From the NCBI GenBank assembly GCA_024305405.1, contig JAKNDB010000110.1, positions 2,480,001-2,544,000 on the forward strand: 64,000 nucleotides of DNA, read 5' to 3'. The number at the start of each line of letters is the position of its first letter. Position 1 is the first letter of the stretch. Shown piece by piece: positions 53,344-64,000 of the stretch. Made by a program: the position numbers and the translations under genes. The notes under the pieces are model-generated. The model had not been told where the DNA came from and searched no databases. It saw nothing but the letters and a program-made list of their open reading frames with translations. This stretch comes from Dirofilaria immitis (lineage: Eukaryota; Nematoda; Chromadorea; Rhabditida; Onchocercidae).

Positions 53344-54278
53344 GTATACTATCGGATAAATTTGAGTGAACTTAGCCATCGACTTTTTAAAACCGCAAAA
53401 AATTTTTAATCAAAAAAAAACAACGATAAAATGATCCATTCATCTCTCTGTTTCTTATCTTTCCATGTTTTATGTGACATTTATCCGTGATTCATTTATC
53501 TATTAATCCATTGATATGTTAATAAATGATTTACCCATTATTTATATTTACCTCTTCGACATCAGTCTTGCTTCATCAGCTATCCTGTAATTTAAATATA
53601 ATCATGTTAAGTTCCATATGCAACAGTTTGTTATGTTTATAATTGATAAAGGAATTAAGTCTGAGAAACATAATCATCCAATTTGGGCATCCGCCAATTT
53701 TGATTTACCTAAAAGATTTGATGTCTAGGCTTGTCTAAACAGATGATAGAGCATTTACATACAGTTATTCTATATCCTTCTATACATTTTAATTTATCAT
53801 TAATCGAAATTTACCTACCAAACTTCTCGATCAAACGCATTCGTATTTACTTTTTCAAACCTTTTAAAATTTTAAAGTGAATCATGAATACGATAAAGTT
53901 AAATTTACAAGGAAGTTAAAATCTAATTTTAATTCTATTTTCTATAGTAGCTAATTACTTGATTTATTAATTGCAAGATAATTTGACTACTATACTAAGT
54001 ATCGTATTTATTTCAACCGAAAACCTGAAACTTTATCTTAGTCAAATATTTAATTCCAGTAACATTGGGAGAAATCATTTCTACATCACCTTATGTGAAA
54101 GATAAGAGAGACATTAAAGATATTTATCTCTTAAAATCACAACTAATATCATGACTGCGCATATATCCAACGCTTTACGTCACTTTGTTGTAAGCGCATT
54201 TATTTATTCGGCAAGATTAAGTATCAGTTTTGCAAGAAAAAGAAAAATAAACCTTGATAGGAATACTGCTATTATTAC

Positions 54279-54299
54279 TACTACTACTACTACTACTAG

Positions 54300-54362
<63 letters not shown>

Positions 54363-54366
54363 TTAT
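54279..54366. repeat. (TAC)n microsatellite
   Basis: Nearly pure TAC units over about 85 bases, starting in ACTACT. The Tyr-run open frame across it is an artefact. Confidence 0.97.
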
Positions 54367-54650
54367 TGATATGTATCATATAAGATGAATAACGGTTAAA
54401 AAGCTTGAATTATCAACATGCAGTGAAAGGATCAAAAGAGTGGGAGGATGCTTGAGGGTAAGGTTTTACTGCAAATGCAGTACTGATAAATCTCACAAGG
54501 TGGATGAGCAACCAGTTTAGTTGATTGTGGACTAACCGAATAGGTTTATATAAACATAAGTGCGGTTTGCTCAGTTAAGAAACAATTTGCTTTGTTTGTG
54601 ACTGGTTCGGTTTTATTATCAAAATTGTCGTATCAAATATATATCCAGTG

Positions 54651-57382
54651 ATGGTCGTTTTATTCTTACTCCTTGTCCTCACCCCGAAATATCTGTCATC
54701 AGTCCTTGGTGGCAGTGATGGTGGTGCTTGCAATTGTGCACAACCAGCATTAGCATGTCCCCCAACACCAATATGTCCACCACCGCTTCCGCAACTTTGT
54801 CCTCCACCAGCTCCACCATGTCCTCCACAACCACTTTGCCTACCTTGTCCACCTCCACTACCTCTTTGTCCACCACCAAGTCTTCCGCCACTTCAATTGC
54901 CCTGTCCACCACAACCATCTTGTAATTGTGCTTGCAAGCGTAAGAAGCGTTCCACATCTATTACTAAAATTGCTACTGAATATGGTACTAGTGGTTATGC
55001 ATTATGCAACGACAATTATATTCGTAAAATTATCTTAAAGGTGAACATACTTCTTCTGCTATTTTAATTATAATTTCTTCAAAAAAGATGTTAAAATTAT
55101 AACTCATCGATGATTTGAGATCAATAATTTTATCATATCAAACGAGAAGTCATAAAATATATAATATCTATTATCAAATATCGAAATATTGAAATTTGAT
55201 AAAATGAATCAAATCCAACGCTATTCTTCATTTGTTGTTGCTTGTGAAAAAATTTTACCAATCGTTAGTTATCGTATATGATCCATAATGGAAAGTTAGA
55301 AGTCAGCAAAACTTTGAATTATTCCATCATTAATATTCATTTATATGTTTTAAAACTAAAATGATAGTTTGCCATTAAGATGTTAGTTTTAAAACATATA
55401 AATGAGCATTAATGAGAAGCAAGTTTAAAAATAAAGTGTCTTTCGGAGCATTTGCATTTCACTTTAAATTATAATTTTATTAAATAGTTAAGTTTTCCAA
55501 AGCTACATCAAATTTACTATTAAAGATTAATGATGAAATTAATTAATATTAGAATAACGAAAAAATGAATTACATTTTTGAAATTTGTTGAAAATTCCCA
55601 ACATTTTGCAATTATTTGCTTATCAAAGTGAAATAACTAAAAACTGCAAGAGACAAGTAATTTTCATATCGTAGGAATGGAATTAATATTCTCGATATTA
55701 CTTTAAAGACTGTTTTGGAGTCTTTTGAACTTATTGAAAATAAGACCAACTAACTGATTCTAAACAATTTTGCTCGCAATAGATGCAGTAATATATGTTT
55801 ATAAGTTTAAGAATGCTTTTTGTTTTATTTCCGAAATATTTCTATTTAATTGATTTTTGATTAAAAGTTGATAATATGAACTATGAGGAACAATGCAGGA
55901 CGAAACTTCAAAACTTTGAATTTCATTTCAATAAATTATCTGATCATTTTTCAACAATTTCATTTCATTTAAACTTCTGCGTAAGTTAAATTTCATATAT
56001 TGTAATTTGTAATTATATGAAATTTTGTTCATCTACTTCAATTTAAAAACTTTAATTTGAGTTTAAATTAGCTATGAATTTTTGCGAATATTTTTTGATA
56101 TCTTAAAAAAAAACTTAAATTAGAAATACTTTGCATCGATGGCATCTAATGATTTTATTTATTTAAATTTGAAGTTTTATAGGAATAATTTTGCTATGAA
56201 CGAATTTTGACCAATGATTTTATAAAACTGAACAGTTTGATCGCTTATGTTCGGTGATATGTTTAATAAAAAAGTTAGAGATAAATCTTTCAATAGACTT
56301 TTAATCTATTTATTCGTTAGAAGAAATTGCAATTTTATTTCATCCTATCATTAATTTTTTTCCGATCAGTGTCAAAGAGCGAGCTGACATTACACAGCTA
56401 CAGTAATTTTAATGAATCCGCAGCACTAATAGCTGATCTCAGATAACAAATAATTGATAGAATTCATATGTATCAATGATATTTGCGTCTTCCCGCCAAT
56501 CATCAATTCTTTTAGAGTATCGCAAAAATATAATTAAGCATTTAATATAATTAAGCATTTGCGGCACTAAAACATTTATAGATGTCCGTTTCTAAAATTA
56601 ATCTTTAATAACTGAATTTCATCTGTCATCAACTATTACTATTACAAAATTTTATTAAAAGAAAAAAAATAGGCAATTTCTTAAATCCATTGAAACGCCG
56701 GTATTTTTGAATTCAAAGTAATAAAATTATAAATTTAGAATTTAAAGACAAATAAATTCTAAGTTTTCAAAGTTCTGCTAAAAAAAAAAGTTTTTTCCTT
56801 TCTCTCGTCAAATCATATGTTCACTAGAAATTCCATTGAAATCAGTAATGCTCTAGAATAGAGATCAATTCATTCATGCAATGCTTTCATAGCTATTTCA
56901 TCACTTTATTTTAGTACAATTTTTTAGAACAAAAATTGATAGAGCAAAATCAATTGGCAAAATTATAGCACTAATAACTGTTTATGCTCTGAATTTATTT
57001 ATTCTCGTAGCAAAGTTGAAGAGAAAAGAAAGGAACATTTGAAGAAATTTGATAAAGTTATCTTTTCTAAATGTTCATCGAACAAATGAAGTTGATTCCA
57101 TACCTATCAAAAGTAAGAACATATATGAATTACTAAATAGGAAATAATAAATAAATGATTAGGTTATGAGTAGATATATAAATACATCATACTTGGAATG
57201 TTTCAGAATCTGAGCTCAGATATGAAAGTCTCGAAAGCGGCTATCTATTCGGAATTAAAATCGGAAAAAAGGCTGATTATGTAGTATTATGCTCACACTC
57301 CAGTTTATCATTTACAAGTGATTCAACGAATTATTGTGTTGGTGGAAATACGGATCATCTTTGCTATGTATTCCAGCTATGA
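54651..57382 (+). CDS. ground-like (Grl) domain secreted protein
   Basis: Two exons, 54651-55040 and 57207-57382, with a phase-0 junction and a 2.2-kb intron. The N-terminus is a signal peptide (MVVLFLLLVLTPKYLSS). A Cys-Pro-rich middle follows, made of repeated CPPP units (for example PPPLPQLCPPPAPPCPPQP), and then a KRKKR basic step. The ground-like domain begins CNDNYIRKIILK and continues in exon 2 with SSDMKVSKAAIYSELKS, then ADYVVLCSHSSLSFTSDSTN and YCVGGNTDHLCYVFQL-stop. The order and Cys positions match nematode ground-like proteins, a family related to hedgehog-like secreted proteins and tied to cuticle and epidermis. The A-run at 57265-57270 must be one base longer to keep the frame. 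GTG at 54648 precedes the ATG and is not needed as a start. Confidence 0.88.
55328..55413. repeat. 32-bp inverted repeat, hairpin-forming
   Basis: Arm 55328-55359 (CATTAATATTCATTTATATG and onward) is matched in inverted orientation at 55382-55413 with about one mismatch and a 22-base loop, inside the ground-like gene intron. Confidence 0.85.
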
Positions 57383-58705
57383 AAATTTATCTGATTTCTC
57401 AGTCTTTTTTTTTTCAGAAAATTTTTGCTCGTTTAATGATTAACATTATTCCTTTAAATCTGAATACTCTAGAAACTTTATACCAAAATAGTAGCAAATT
57501 CATTAAGTTTCAGGCTTATAAGAAAAAGCTCTTAGTTTTGATAATAGTTTTCATTTTCAGGTAAATATTGCTAAATTATCGTGATTTATTCTTAGTTTGT
57601 TTTTGATTTTCAAAAATTTTAAATCGTTTTTTTCTTCGAAATATTCAAAAAAAAAGGAAAAACAGTTATAATTATTGTGTGTCTTCAATTAGTTCCAGAT
57701 TTCTTTATAGCAATGACTTAAAAATGTATTTAATTTCAACATGCAATAACTATCATTATTCTTTATTTTTCTTTTTCTCCAAAATAAAAAATAAAATACA
57801 AATTTATCAGAAAAATTTATTCAAAAAACACTATTCGTAATATTAATGTTATTATTGTTATGTGTCACAAATATTTATCAAACTAACTCATATATTCTCA
57901 TCTTATTTGTAATTTCAGTTTAATAAATTTGCATATTCTTTGGTGTTTTCGATTCAGTAGCTTAGTAATTATATGAAATATTATGGTAATTGAAGTGAAT
58001 GAAATCCAAAAGATGTATTTAAAAGGATGAAATACCCACATCAATTTAAAGATTTAAATCATAGTATCGAAGTCGGAAGCATTAGGCTTTATTAGTTATA
58101 TATGTAATTAAAAAGAAACTTCGTTTAAAGAAAACAAATAAATTAATTTACGACTATGCTACATGTGGTTATAATCTAACATATCCTGGAGGATTGAAAG
58201 GATTCAGTTGGCATAAAGTACAGACAATTCAAAACATTTTTTCAAGCGTATCGTATGACTTGAATTAGAAAGGCTTGTCGTGATGGTTTGATAACGATTA
58301 CAGTTAAAAAAATACATAACAAAGAAAAGTGCCTTCCTATAGTGCCTATATAAATTTTTATTGATTAAAAAAACAATATCATATCCAAAACAGATAATTC
58401 CATTTGATACTTGCTTTCCAAGAGGAGTCAAAAAAAAATTGTGGGAGATGACATCACTGTAGATCGAACAATCTGATATAAAACCTTAGCTTGAAAGTTA
58501 GAGAGCTGTAGTTTCATAACAGGTGCGTAAAGTTGAGTTTGGGCCGCATTGCTATCCTGACGACGGATGGTATATCAAGTGGAATAGGTTTAATTTGGTG
58601 GCTGTCGTGGTCGTGGTAAGGTCGTGCTAAGGCTGTGGCGGTTGGCAAGGATTGGAATTGATACGAATTTCTGGGATCGAACTGGTAAGGTTTTAGACTA
58701 AGGGG

Positions 58706-61359
58706 ATGGAGTCGAAGAATGTTGGCGAGTTGGCCAGACCAAACGGTTATGATACGGAAAGCAAGGAGTATATCAGCTGCCTCCCTAAAAGTGTCAAACG
58801 ACGTATTCAAGCACTGAAGAAACTGCAAGTCGAGGGTTTGTGTATTTTCTTCTTTTCTTACCATAGTTGCTTTGCTTTTGCAAAGAGTAATGGTGATTAG
58901 AGAATTTAACAAGGAAAATCTTAGAATAAAGTAGCATGACTCAATAGCAATAACGAATAAGAAGCCAGCAATGCAGATTATGAAGTTATTTTCTTAAATC
59001 TTAATCAAACATTATCCAGGTATCAATGTTGAAGCCCATTTTTATGAGCGTGTGCATCAATTAGAGGTAGAATTTGCTCCTATGTTCAATGCTTTGCACG
59101 ATAAGGTAAATCGTTCTTTTTTGGTGTCTTCACTTTGTTCTCTGTTCCTGCTTCTAAAACAAATCGAGGTCAGAAACTGTTAAATTCTTAGCGATGCAAG
59201 AGAATCAGCAGTTGCATCTGTGCGGTAGAGCCGCTTAATAGTGTAAAATGATAACACATTGTTTGCTGTTCAGCACTCCCTGTTACATGCATATATCAGA
59301 TAATTTGCATATTGTTGATGTTAAGTTAGTTTCTTCATTCTTTTGTAGTCGCACATTTCTGATCATAGTGTTATGCTAATTAAAAATGAGTTCGGATAGA
59401 TTTGCTGCATTTTGAGACTGCAATTAAATATACAACGTTACTCGATAACCAATAAATATATTAAAGTAGTCTGGATTTACCTGAGTCACTAGTCGTGTTA
59501 TTTGCAGAGAAAGGCGATTGTAACAGGTAAATATGAACCTACCGATGAAGAAGCTGATTTTCCCATCCTGCATGGTTATACAATGGAAGAAATAGAGGTA
59601 AATGTAGTTGTTGAAAATTTCTTAAGGAAATCTTCCGATTTTGCAATTCATTGTTTGAAGATGTCTAAATAATGCTAAAATATTGAATGGAAATATTTGA
59701 TATGCATATATGTTGTTTGTAGAGTATTTCTGTTTTTCTTTTCCAGCAAATGGAACAAGCATCATCCCCGGAACCTAATCAACCAACAAAAGGTGTCCCA
59801 AATTTCTGGTTACACCTGCTTAAAAATGTGGATCATATCTGTGAAATGATTCAAGAACACGATGAACCAATACTTAAACATCTAATTGATATTACCTGTG
59901 ATGTTCAGACCAATCCGGATGTAAATTCTGATCATTAATATTAAAATTTAAATGTATGGATAAGGCTGAGAAGAAGACATTGATTTGATATTGTTGGGAT
60001 GACAGACGTAGTATTACAACTTGTACGTAAGAAGTTTTTAGAAAAAGTTAATGCTTGATGTGTGCAGATTTTTAGATGCTTATGAGTTTTCATCGAACGA
60101 ACTTTTTAGTCATATACTTTGACATTCCATTTTGAACCCAATGAGTATTTCGCCCAAACGGAACTGAAGAAATTTTACACCTTACAAGTTGCTCCGGACG
60201 AGGACGACATTTTCGATTACGATGGCCCAGTAATAGTTAATACCAAAGGGTAAATTATTTCCAATTTTATACCTTAATCTTACAATATTTGTTCATATTA
60301 TTATCTGGCCAGAAAAGTCGATCATGAAGTGTTAATTTCAAAACATGGACATATACACGATTTTACCGCTAATTACAGTAATTTTCCCAGTGTTTATTTC
60401 ATTTCTTATATTTGCAGAACCGAAATAGATTGGAAGGAGGGAAAAATGTCACAAAAAGGTTATTAAGAAAAAGCAAAAGAAAGGCACTTGTGCTGGCCGC
60501 TTCATTACAAAGACGGTTAAAGCTGACTCGTTTTTCAACTTCTTCGATCCTCCTCTAATGAAAAATAAGGACGAAATCAATGAAGATGATGATGTCAGCA
60601 TGTTTTCCATTTTATTCAGACTTTCACATATCTGTACATTTTTTAATATTTTTGGTTTATTTGAAACTCAAGGCTTTGATAGGCTGCAATGTAAGCGTTT
60701 GTTGAGATGTTAGCAGACTTAGCAGACAAGGGACCATGGAGCGAGGTGCTATGATGAAGAAATTCGAATGGCGAATAATCGGTTTACTATAGATGTGTGC
60801 TTTCTGCTCCGCTTGATCTATTAATTCTGAGTTTTAGGATGCCGTAACTCAGGAACTCTTGCAAGCTGATTTTGAGGTTGGACAGTTATTTCGTGACCAG
60901 ATTGTGCCTAGGGCGGTGCTGTTTTACACAAAGGAAGCGATAGAAGATAATGATATTTTTGAATATGATGGCGATGAAGACGAAGATGAGGTTCCTTAAT
61001 CACTTATTCTGTTTCATTTTAGAATCATGCTGATTATGCTTTTTCCGTTCCTCACGGACCGATTTGATTACTGTAAGAGTTATTTAGTCAGCTCTTCAAA
61101 GCGTGTTTTATTAAAATCACTGAAGTTTGTTATTGTGTGTGCATTTCGATGCCGTCTAATTGATACCATTCCCATATCGCTATAGGTTTCTAAGTAGAAT
61201 TATTCTGTTATTTAGTTCTCCATATTTCCCAATGGTGGCATGGGATTAGCAGAGCGTATTTTGATTGTTAAATTTTTTTACAGGTGTTTGTAATTGCAAA
61301 ATTTTTTAAATAAATGAATATTTCAGACAGAATTGGGTGATGAAAGCGATAATGAATAG
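58706..61359 (+). CDS. nucleosome assembly protein 1 (NAP1 family histone chaperone)
   Basis: Histone H2A-H2B chaperone. Exons: 58706-58835, 59020-59105, 59508-59597, 59747-59920, 60110-60249, 60418-60593, 60838-60990 and 61327-61359. Landmarks in order: LPKSVKRRIQALKKLQVEGI, NVEAHFYERVHQLEVEFAPM, KYEPTDEEADFP, then GVPNFWLHLLKNVDHICEMI, QEHDEPILKHLIDITCDVQT, FHFEPNEYFAQTELKKFYTL, GPVIVNTKGTEIDWKEGKNV, CAGRFITKTVKADSFFNFFD (with PPLMKN following), DFEVGQLFRDQIVPRAVLFY, and an acidic end (EYDGDEDEDE; TELGDESDNE-stop). These cover the full NAP domain. Two A-runs (60442-60446 and 60453-60457) each lack one base; adding both restores the conserved basic segment. AATAAA lies about 26 bases after the stop. 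The N-terminus is short, so a further 5' exon is possible. The C. elegans counterpart would be nap-1. Confidence 0.95.
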
Positions 61360-61876
61360 CTTCAATCGTTGAAATTATCTGCTTAATAAAGTTATTCATC
61401 GCTGTATTATGAAAGTATTTTGCACCGTTTTATTGTTTTTCATTTTTTTTTCGATATTTGCTATGAGATGTTTTCGTATGTGAAAGTTTTTGATGAATAT
61501 TTTGTTTTCTGAAACATACAGACATGCGAACATGTATTGTATCATTTGTTGCCACACAAAAAAGTATTTTATCAAAGTCCCTTGCCGTACATTCAATAAT
61601 ATTTAGTATTATTTACTGCCGTTTGTGTTTTCTGCATGCGATGCTTAAGACTAAAAAATTAGAACTTTCGGCACGATTTTTAATTCCTTAGTGGTATTCA
61701 ATGAACTTCGCGGATTTATAAATTCATGGAACATTTCATTCTTTCATTGATAAGAATAATAAGCTCTAGGGAATGTAATTTATGAGCGTCTAAGCGTAGA
61801 TCATATTTGTTAGTCTAATGTATATTAGTCATTGTTAAGATGATGAATTCACCAGAATCAGGTCAATCTTGAAGTC
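61360..61876. other. intergenic between same-strand genes
   Basis: A gap of about 500 bases with a polyadenylation-type AATAAA at 61385. The spacing is longer than typical nematode operon gaps, so co-transcription with the next gene is possible but not shown. Confidence 0.4.
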
Positions 61877-64000
61877 ATGGAAGAAGTAGTAGCTCTGAAG
61901 GTTCTGAATGAATTGTCACGTGTGAATATTGATAACCCGGATCTGAAAAATGTACTGGAGAGCAAGGTATTGCTTGATCGGTCTTTTTATTCGCTCCCGG
62001 ATTGTCCTCTACGCCGTCGTTTTTTGCTATTGTTGAATGCATTCTTATTAGCTTATGGCAGAAAAGCTATTTTGGAAACAAATGTTTGGATGAGGAGATA
62101 CATTACGTGGTCTCCGTATTTGACATCTTGAAAGATGTGGTCTTGGAGATTCGCTTCAATGCAGGTGGAGAGTTTTAGTCCGTTTTTCGTCTCCAGAACT
62201 TTCAAGCTTCTGACTAGTATTGCCGGTGTTATCTCATTCTTTTTTGATAAAATCGGCCATACTTTTTGTTCAATTGATAAACCTATCCAAAATCGTATGG
62301 CGATATTTGAGAATTCTTAGTTGCAGGTTATTGAATTTTATAATGTATCATTCCATTAATTGAAATCGAAATATAGTATCTAATTTTTACATTGGCAGTA
62401 GAATACTATAGAGAGTGTATGGTTTGGTGGTGAGCAGTCAGGCCTTAAAACGGATCCACTGAATAATGCAATTACATTTCTCAGTTGTTGTTGGCATGCT
62501 GCTGCACTTGTTATCAGTATCTGTGGTTAGTTGCAAATTTTATGTTTGCTTTTTGGTAAACTGTATTTATTTTTTTGAGATTAGTCATTGATTTGCACAA
62601 AAATTTTTACAAAAAGAAGTTTGCCATGTTTTTTAGACTACTGTCGCATTACAAGTTTTTTTTTCGAAAAAATTGATAGCTTTTCTTTATTCGTTTGACA
62701 GCTACATATTTTTAGATGCTAATGAAATTCAAAACTTATTAAAAGCTTCAACTCGTATGATCCCGCTATGCAGTTGTTTGTCAGCTGCTTTATTGACACA
62801 AGATGAAAGATGTCTTTCTGTCCCTGTTGCATTATTACGCCTGGAAGCTGCTAAAATGTAAATTTCGAAAATCTTTTAGCAGTATTAATTTCTTCATGAT
62901 AAACAAATGATGCAGTTTGAGGTGTGCTGCGTTTTGCTTCGGAGTTCAGTACCTTCTGAAGTTTTTGGTAGCGTCTATTGATTGAAGTAAATAAGTATAC
63001 AGGAGTTTTTGACACTTAAAAGTCTTAGTCATGGCTTCTTATTAAAATCAACTCGAAGGAAATTGATTCAGTTTGGAGACAAAAGCGAAACAATAAAAGA
63101 CTTGTCGGAAGTCGGTACTTTGAAGAAAGAATTTCATTTAAAAAACGATTTTGATGTCAGAAAGTTTAATATTAGTAAAATAATTAAGGGAATTAATTAT
63201 CCATGCATTTTAGCGATATACCACCTCAGCTCAATGCTATGTGTTTATTCCGACACATTTTATTTTCAATAAGTTATGACTATAAGGTGCGGTATTATTT
63301 CTCAGTCTCTGCTTTATTTAATTTGTTGATCATTCAATGAAAAAGATTTTTCTTATTGAAAATATTTGGAACTCTTTGCAAAAAAATTTTTCTGATTCGA
63401 CCATATAGCCTAGGCTCTTACTGGATTTTGTGCTGCCGTTTTGCTTTTTATTATTCGGAGAATTTACACAGGTTATCCTGGATTGGCTTCATTCGGAGTT
63501 AGCCGCTGTGCCTTTCGTGTTACGTTTCCTCAAAATGTTGATTAAGCAACAAAAGAAAATTGATGAACAGCAATATAGTAGTTTTTCGTGCTTGCAGTAT
63601 GTTTTTTCATATGGTTTTCTTAGTAACAGTAATCAATTATCTTGGTACAGCATCGTAGAATTGATCTGAGACATGATCACATGCTTTGTTTTGATGAATT
63701 TATAGTCGAAAAGCGTCTGTTCGCTCAAAAGATCAAAATTTCTTCAGGCTTTGTGTTCAGTACCTTCATTTCATCTAGTTTATAAATTCGAAGTATTTTT
63801 GGAAAGGAAGACTTTATTGCATTTCTTCATTGTATCATCGACTATCTATGATGTTTAGGTGTTGTGAAAAAAATAAGAAAGCTCGATTTGTTCGGAGCAA
63901 AAAGATTCCTCCTGGTAATGAACTAACTCTCTATATTAGGCAGCTGCATGGAGATTTACCCATTACTACCTCATACACATTTTCGAGAACCGAAAAGAGT
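61877..64000 (+). CDS. unrecognised large helical protein, 3' part beyond window
   Basis: At least seven exons: 61877-62325, 62402-62525, 62702-62857, 63003-63284, about 63408-63600, about 63652-63747 and 63859 to the window end. The ATG at 61877 (MEEVVALKVLNELSRVNIDN) is a candidate start. Sequence is leucine-rich and helical: LPDCPLRRRFLLLLNAFLLA, NKCLDEEIHYVVSVFDILKD, FFVSRTFKLLTSIAGVISFF, NTIESVWFGGEQSGLKTDPL, ANEIQNLLKASTRMIPLCSC, VILDWLHSELAAVPFVLRFL, HDHMLCFDEFIVEKRLFAQK, and a last piece, FVRSKKIPPGNELTLYIRQL. Single-base frame breaks occur near 62062-62065, 62173 and about 63205. An armadillo/HEAT-type solenoid is possible. I do not recognise the family, and the protein continues past the edge. 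Confidence 0.6.

Larger units (their letters stand above)
51993..54650. other. mostly intergenic
   Basis: Holds the possible membrane-protein exon at 53156 and a TAC microsatellite. An open frame at 52616-52831 (Lys/Arg rich) has no supporting signal. Confidence 0.4.

Noticed and set aside
54151..54369. Tyr-run open frame
   Set aside because: Produced by the (TAC)n microsatellite; only the first part is non-repetitive and it has no homology I recognise.
54679..54957. Minus-strand and alternate plus-strand open frames over the ground-like exon
   Set aside because: Shadows of the CPPP-rich coding exon; the other frames lack a signal peptide and the domain.
58514..58912. 132-codon minus-strand open frame
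   Set aside because: It runs opposite to NAP1 exon 1 and its 5' flank; the plus strand carries the conserved NAP1 sequence, and the minus frame has no recognisable domain.
1..64000. CRISPR arrays, rRNA, tRNA, bacterial operons
   Set aside because: No regularly spaced repeats, no rRNA-like stretch and no convincing cloverleaf were seen by eye; apart from the malic enzyme fragment, coding regions are intron-bearing eukaryotic genes.

Overview
The window is AT-rich nuclear DNA from a nematode, most likely a filarial worm (Onchocercidae). The genes are split by introns with GT donors and nematode-type TTTCAG or TTTTAG acceptors. Several families point to nematodes: a ground-like protein, a GPI-type Ig/FnIII molecule, peptide-GPCR-like receptors and a small CHH/ITP-type peptide. 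The filarial assignment rests mainly on a degenerate Rickettsiales/Wolbachia-type malic enzyme fragment in a host intron, which is typical of filarial genomes. The species cannot be named from sequence alone.

Layout. 1-5.9 kb: gene-poor, with local repeats. 5.9-8.3 kb: class A GPCR (+). 9.8-10.6 kb (possibly to 11.0 kb): a cyanase (cyanate hydratase) gene (-) with frame breaks. 13.4-13.6 kb: a 125-bp tandem duplication. 14.2-16.6 kb: calumenin/reticulocalbin EF-hand protein (+). 17.6-20.4 kb: intact MOB2-like kinase activator (-). 20.4-26.3 kb: no confident gene, but three weak open stretches (-). 26.3-28.2 kb: synaptogyrin (+) with two possible C-termini. 29.4-29.8 kb: unassigned, weakly coding. 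32.1-37.4 kb: Ig/FnIII cell-surface protein (-), with the malic enzyme insert in its FnIII-splitting intron. 38.5-39.0 kb: CHH/ITP-like peptide (+). 39.5-45.5 kb: second peptide-type GPCR (-). 50.5-52.0 kb: small secreted protein of unknown family (+). 53.2 kb: possible small membrane protein. 54.7-57.4 kb: ground-like protein (+). 58.7-61.4 kb: nucleosome assembly protein 1 (+). 61.9 kb to the end: unrecognised multi-exon protein (+), cut by the window edge.

The genes do not form one pathway. Several fit neurons or secretion: synaptogyrin (synaptic vesicles), the two GPCRs, the CHH-like peptide, the Ig/FnIII surface protein, and calumenin (secretory pathway). Two genes have foreign origin as their main interest: the cyanase, a rare enzyme in animals usually explained by horizontal transfer, and the malic enzyme fragment, a probable nuclear Wolbachia transfer.

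Caution: at least nine otherwise well-conserved exons carry single-base frame breaks, mostly homopolymer runs one base short. This suggests residual indel errors in the assembly, so a broken frame here is weak evidence for a pseudogene.
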